Of a stretch of 64,000 nt of DNA, positions 59,316 to 64,000 are shown piece after piece (the stretch's first letter is position 1; each line of letters begins with the position of its first letter). Origin of the DNA: Plectrocnemia conspersa (lineage: Eukaryota; Arthropoda; Insecta; Trichoptera; Polycentropodidae). The stretch covers positions 62,001 through 126,000 of the forward strand of contig VTFK01000245.1 of assembly GCA_009617715.1 (NCBI GenBank), read 5' to 3'. Below the pieces are notes generated by a model. It was not told where the DNA came from. It searched no databases and saw nothing but the letters and a program-made list of their open reading frames with translations. The position numbers were made by a program, and so were the translations under genes.

Positions 59316-61344
59316 GTACGAATGTCTCAAAAAAAAAAAATCGGGATCATCAGCGCCTTCATAAAACAATTGTTCAGCAATTTACTTTACGATGCTGTTT
59401 ATAGTCAAAATTCAACAGTTTAAACAAATTTGGCTCTTATTCGCTTCAGTGATAATTAAGCACAATGTCCTCATTTTTCACATCTTCTTCATGTCCTTCC
59501 TAGAGACGTTTGTACCATTCCTATGCCCATCGTTTGGATATAACATATTTGCTTAAAGCTTTTTTAAACATTCACAACACTTCACTGCACTTGATTAAAT
59601 TTTAAAGATAAATTTTTAAATGTTCTATAACAAAAAATATCCAAGCGTCGTCAATACTTGACCGTCAAACACAAACTATGCGTCCGATATGTCCAACTAT
59701 TGATTCACGTATCAAAGATAGTTGTACAAACATGAGAAAAAAATATGAGCTCAACTATTATGCAATAATTGTCATTCACTTTTTATCACACCTTGTATAT
59801 GTTGTAGCATTGATGATTAACGATATATTTTTTTATTATTTTGAAATAAAAAAAATATTTAAGATGGTGATGAATTAATGAAATTATTTCGTTTATAATA
59901 ATTAAAAAATCTAAAATATTTAATATTTTTTGAGATCTAAATATAAAAAGAATATTATTTTTTTATTCTTTCCTAAGTAAATATAAAAATAATTTAATTT
60001 CGACTATAAATATCTATGTTTTTTTTTTGTATTCTCTTCTAAATATATTCATATATGATTCATATTTTATTATTAATTAGAGATATTTACATATATATTG
60101 CTTTTATTCAGTGAGTTAATGTTATCGGATTGATGGAAATTGCTCATTATTTTTCGAACAAGCCAATATATAATTTATGTATTGTGCATCATATTTTTCT
60201 CAACCTATATAATATAAAGCACTAATAGGATAAGCGAAATATCACCGCTATGTTTTTTTATCTCTCTCTCTCTCCCCATCCAATATCGAATATCTGGGAA
60301 ATGTTAAATCGAAATTTCGTGCCGCGCTTTTCCGCGTCGTCCGAGAAAATCGTAAGAACAAAACGGGCAGGCGTAAAAATGCGATATTTATTATATTGTG
60401 GTGTATAAAGCGGAATTTGTGGAACACGCTGTATATATTCCTATAAACCCGCAGAGTAGCAGTTTCCAAATTGCATCGTAAGTTAGGAACAACTTGTGCG
60501 CAGGTAAGCGCGCGATAACACGGCGAAAATTGAGATTTTTTAAATTAACTTTATTTTTTTGAAGCCCTCGTTTTTGTACACACTGTCTGGAACCAAGTGT
60601 ATGATAAAAATTGATTTTTAATAAAAAAAGTTTAATGAAAACGGCGGAGCTCTTTATTATACATATATAATACAGAGAGTTTTTAATATTTTTTCCTTTC
60701 ATATAGTATCCATTGCACCGTATATAAATTTATGACATTTTTTATGGAGAATAAATTTATAAAATTGTATCAGAGGTGCTCGACTTTTTTATTATTAACC
60801 AAGTTCTACTGTGCGTTATTTTTGTTGTTGTTAAAGTAATGAAAATATGGACCACAGAGAACAGCCAAGTTAAATAGTATAATACATACATATATTATAT
60901 AAAACATTTTTGTACTTATAAAACGTTTGTTTTACTATTGTAGTAAGCTAATATTTTAAAGCACACAATATTCGGGTCTACTTTTAAAGGCATTATCATG
61001 TCTATATCTAGTTTATATTATTTAAATATTAGTTCATATCCATTAAAATTTAAACACTGGTACTCCTCGTTTAACGACTGACTTTCGTTCCTACGACTAG
61101 GTCATTAAGCGATTGGCTCGATAATCTTTGTTTATTCTGAATAGGGATTAACAAAAAAAAATACAATTAGAAAAAAAATAAGTGTTTTCATAGTAGGGCT
61201 AAAATGATCTCGTTAATGCAGTATATTTTAAGTTTATTTTTTCTTGATAAATTACATGATATTGTCCTAAACGTTCATTTATTTGCCGTTCCACTTTACT
61301 AAGCCGTTTACCGTAGCCTCTAGTTCTGATATAACCGCACAGGA

Positions 61345-61520
61345 ACATCATTTCAGATTTTACCAGGGGAGGCAAAATTTGGCCAGTCAGTTATCGTTTT
61401 TTTAATATTTATATTTCGATGTCATTCAGATTCATAAATTTCATTAAATGACATGCATTTTTCTAGCCAAATTCAAGAGGGAAAAAAAATGCCCCACTGC
61501 TCTCCTAAGTGACGTCCTTG
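61345..61520. repeat. G/C-tailed MITE family, copy 3 (nested in Tigger)
   Basis: CATCATTTCAGATTTTACCA, GGGGAGGCAAAATTTGGCCA, CATTAAATGACATGCATTTT, then GCCCCACTGCTCTCCTAAGT and GACGTCC. The G and C runs are eroded, so this copy is older than 50288-50465. Confidence 0.7.
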
Positions 61521-61539
61521 CTTAGATCCACGCCAAAAG

Positions 61540-61740
61540 CAATAGAACCGTGCCGTCGCAGTTGAAACGCTCGGTTATCTAGCGTTCATATCAAATGAAC
61601 TTTTTATAACAATATTGCGACTTAAATAAGCAAGAATCGAATGAAGCATATCTAAACCAAAAAAAACAATTATCTTTTCTCAGAAGTAAAAAATTCACGA
61701 CAAAAGCAATAAAATCGTGCCGTAACGAGCGTTCCCACTT
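61540..61740. repeat. Foldback repeat fragment inside a Tigger-like element
   Basis: Contains GAATGAAGCATATCTAAACC, AACAATTATCTTTTCTCAGA, CAATAAAATCGTGCCG and the opposite CAAAAGCAATAGAACCGTGC, all blocks of the same foldback family as 16784-16991. Its position inside 61055-63452 makes it a later, nested insertion. Confidence 0.6.
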
Positions 61741-61772
61741 TTTTAGATTTAAAAATAACACTAGAATTTTGG

Positions 61773-61905
61773 GGAGAGGGGGAGGGCAAAAATTAACTAG
61801 TTTGTGGTCGTTTTTTTAATTAGACTGTATTAAAATTAATAGCATTTCATAAAATGACATGAATTTTTCTGGGCAAATACAAGCGGTGCCCCCTCAAATG
61901 ACGTA
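61773..61905. repeat. G/C-tailed MITE family, copy 4 (nested in Tigger)
   Basis: GGGGAGAGGGGGAGGGCAAA, TTTGTGGTCGTTTTTTTAAT, CATAAAATGACATGAATTTT, and the end GTGCCCCCTCAAATGACGT. It lacks the outer GACGTCAT at its left end. Confidence 0.65.
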
Positions 61906-61909
61906 GTCG

Positions 61910-63185
61910 CATTCATGTAGTCGTATTCATTTTGGAGAACAACACATTTTCTTTTTCTTTTTCCAAATGCTGCCGTGCTAGAACTTCGTTAGTTAGCTTT
62001 CCATCAGTATATTCCACTAATTCTTTAATATTTTCAGCTTCAACATCTAAATTAAGCACATTGGCTAGTCCCAGAATTTATTGATGTATGACATCAATTT
62101 GCTCAAGTTTTGTCAAAACCTTCGAAATGATTTACGTAACGTTTTACTCATTTTTTGCATATACTTTTCTGTCACTCCCTCCCAAGCAAATTCAATGTTT
62201 TTTATTCAGATTAAAATGTTAAAATATCACGAAGGGCTACTTCATCACTTTTAGTTTTGAAAAAAGTCGTGCGCAAATATTACGCTTTGAATGTAGTTAT
62301 AGCCCTCTGGTCCATTGGCTGTATGACATAAGTCGTGTTTTTAGGCAGATACACTTTACTTTTACATTTGGGTGTAGATCATCAATTAACTGGCGGTGGT
62401 TTAAGGCATTATCGAGCAGGGTGATAGTTTTAAAGGTAACGCCCTTTTTCAGATAATAATGCTTGACCGAGGGTATGAAGCAGTTGATTAATCAATCCTC
62501 AAATAAAGCTTGTATCATCCATGCATTCTTATACATGCAGCGTGTGCTAATTAACCTGCTTCAATGCATGTGGATTCTCGGAGCGATAGATGAGGAAAGG
62601 CTTTAACTTGAATCTAGCGATATTTCATTCCAAGAATAACGTGATTCTGTATTTAAAAAACTGGGCATTTCTTTAGCTTAATTGTGTACATAAGACATTT
62701 CAGGCATTTTCCCCAACAAAATCTTTTTCCGCAATTTTATCAAATTGGTTAACATTTTTTCCCGCTGCCTCTATGCGGGTTGAATCTCTGCCGAAATCAT
62801 TAAAACCATCCATGGCTTGGCATAAATGATTCCGTCGATTCTTCGCCTTCACATGCTTTCAAAGTCTCAAAGATACTGCGTGCCTTGGCTTGAACTATTA
62901 AAAAGCTTTTCGTGTTTTGAATTTAGTAATCAAACCAGATCGTCTCTTGAATGAGGCTTTTCTGCTGCCTATTTATTATGGCTTTAAATCCTGTCGATGC
63001 TTTCACTGCCTCTTTCACTCTAACTTCATCTTTCAAGATAGTCGAAACGGTCAAATGCGTCAGCTTAAAGTCACGTGTTTCCTAGTTGTTTATGATTTTC
63101 ATTTCATCTCAAGATCGATAGCTTTCCTTCGATTCTTGGCGCATCATCCAAATCAAGTCATGCTCTTTCTTTTCATTGACATCTA
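61910..63185 (-). pseudogene. Tigger transposase remnant
   Basis: Minus-strand pieces in order: VSTILKDEVRVKEAVKASTG (HTH region, about 63050-62985), LLIVQAKARSIFETLKACEG then ESFMPSHGWF (second HTH, about 62900-62800), FKLKPFLIYRSENPHALKQV (about 62605-62560), KNAWMIQALFEDWLINCFIP and TFKTITLLDNALNHRQLIDD (catalytic D, about 62530-62390), then NTTYVIQPMDQRAITTFKA (about 62340-62280). This is the DDE_1 Tigger1 order. Several frameshifts and stops prevent expression. Confidence 0.82.
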
Positions 63186-63452
63186 GTATTATAGAGTGCA
63201 CAATAAAGTACATAGAAATGAAGTACAATCTGGAGATCGCAAACGCTTTGTGTAGAGATTGACTGAGAAAGGGCATTCCCCTGCATTACCGGTTAGAACT
63301 CAGATGATTACCGAATAAACCGAAATGTTCAAGTGAATTTGTCGTTTACTCTTTATTTAATGCTTAAACCTGGTCGGTTTATGGAGAGATAACTACAGAA
63401 AATTTGACCAGTTCAGTGCATGAGCATGGTCGTTAAGCAAGGAGTACCTGTG

Positions 63453-64000
63453 CATAAATAATATTATACTACTATTAGTTGATTAGTGATTTTTTAATTT
63501 TTTTTCATTATTATATTAGGATATTAATAAGCTTTTAATAGGTGGATTATAAGATAACACATATAATCAAAAATTCATGAAGAAGAGTAAAGGTATATTT
63601 GGCTTAGTAATGTATTTTAGTTTATAGATTTTATTCATAATTTTTAACTAAAATTTTACTAATGCGCTTATATTTTATTAAAGAAAATATCAAGGCTTAT
63701 TTTCTTAAAAAATACTAATTAACAATGTTTTTAAATCAAAACTTAAATTTTTTTAATAAAATACATTACGTATCAATTTATTCTGGTGGATGTCAACTTA
63801 TAATTAAACTATTATTATTATTTTTACTAACTTGGCCGTTCAAATGCACTAATTGTGACTTAAATATAAATAAAAACAGTTAAACTAAAAATACACACAA
63901 ATAACACAATATTTACTTATAGTGAACTATATATAATAAACCGTAATCACTACTCATTTTTTACAATATTTATGTTCAGTATAATGTTATTCACCATAAA
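63453..64000. other. AT-rich noncoding window end
   Basis: No frame, repeat or motif of note was seen. Confidence 0.5.

Larger units (their letters stand above)
52862..61054. other. DNA upstream of the first visible ADAMTSL exon
   Basis: Because exon 52861-52613 starts inside a TSP1 repeat, at least the beginning of this stretch is an intron. No TSP1-like cysteine pattern was found in it. It holds two MITEs (53876-54043, 59144-59315), a GC-richer block at 54960-55300 with a donor-like CTCCTGA then GTAAGT on the minus strand, and a block at 60290-60540 with GCGCAG then GTAAGC on plus. These exon-like sites are unproven. Confidence 0.45.
61055..63452 (-). mobile_element. Tigger-like (pogo superfamily) transposon, full length but dead
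   Basis: Ends CACTGGTACTCCTCGTTTAA (61055) and, complemented, CACAGGTACTCCTTGCTTAA (63452), with TA a few bases outside each end. The ~2.4-kb span equals the size of complete Tigger1-type elements, although at least three smaller repeats (about 61345-61520, 61540-61740, 61773-61905) are inserted near its 3' end. The minus strand carries a broken CENP-B-like transposase. It lies upstream of the visible ADAMTSL exons, either in an intron or beyond the gene. Confidence 0.82.

Noticed and set aside
1..64000. CRISPR arrays, operons, phage or bacterial genes
   Set aside because: No regularly spaced identical repeats with unique spacers, no ribosome-binding-site-led gene strings; intron-split genes show the DNA is eukaryotic.

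Overview
The window is animal nuclear DNA, most likely from an insect. It is very AT-rich, its genes are split by canonical GT-AG introns, and it carries remnants of R1-like and jockey-like LINEs, hAT, Tc1/mariner and pogo/Tigger transposons. I could not settle the order. Most of the long open frames in the window are chance frames in AT-rich DNA.

Two real protein-coding genes are readable, both on the minus strand. (1) A complete hydroxylysine kinase gene (HYKK, APH/choline-kinase fold) lies at 31626-33361. Its five coding exons join in phase to about 370 residues, and the HGDxxxxN and DFGD motifs are intact. (2) The 3' part of an ADAMTS-like extracellular-matrix gene (nolo/ADAMTSL1-3/punctin type) lies at 40141-52861. 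Fifteen in-phase exons encode about 815 residues: four thrombospondin type-1 repeats (TSP1), one Ig domain, a charged linker, three more TSP1 repeats and a C-terminal PLAC domain. The 5' exons are missing; they lie beyond 64000 or are hidden in the long intron upstream of 52861.

The remaining sequence is intergenic or intronic and layered with mobile DNA.
- Region 1-31600 has no recognised gene. It holds two inverted copies of a degenerate hAT element (431-1410 and 12996-14042), each with its own 8-bp target duplication. It also holds three copies of a ~1 kb hairpin-rich repeat (about 8985-10000, 16580-17510 reversed, 28260-29045), whose core is a foldback with ~95-bp arms at 16784-16991. Several small hAT-like MITEs and degenerate copies of a further interspersed repeat are present too.
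- Region 33400-40140 contains an unusual element bounded by inverted arrays of ~21-bp units (35970-36690) and a Tc1/mariner-type MITE (39199-39612).
- The large intron 40468-44372 of the ADAMTSL gene has collected an R1-like fragment, an internally deleted jockey-like fragment and a 1-kb pogo-like element with intact terminal inverted repeats.
- Downstream of 52862 there is a 168-bp hAT MITE (53876-54043), a foldback MITE (59144-59315) and a full-length but dead Tigger-like element (61055-63452), itself invaded by three smaller repeats.

A few GC-richer, non-repetitive islands could be regulatory DNA or unseen exons: about 2390-2670, 6060-6540, 7690-8050, 15730-15900, 18290-18600, 23115-23183 and 27920-28140. 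This is inference from base composition only.
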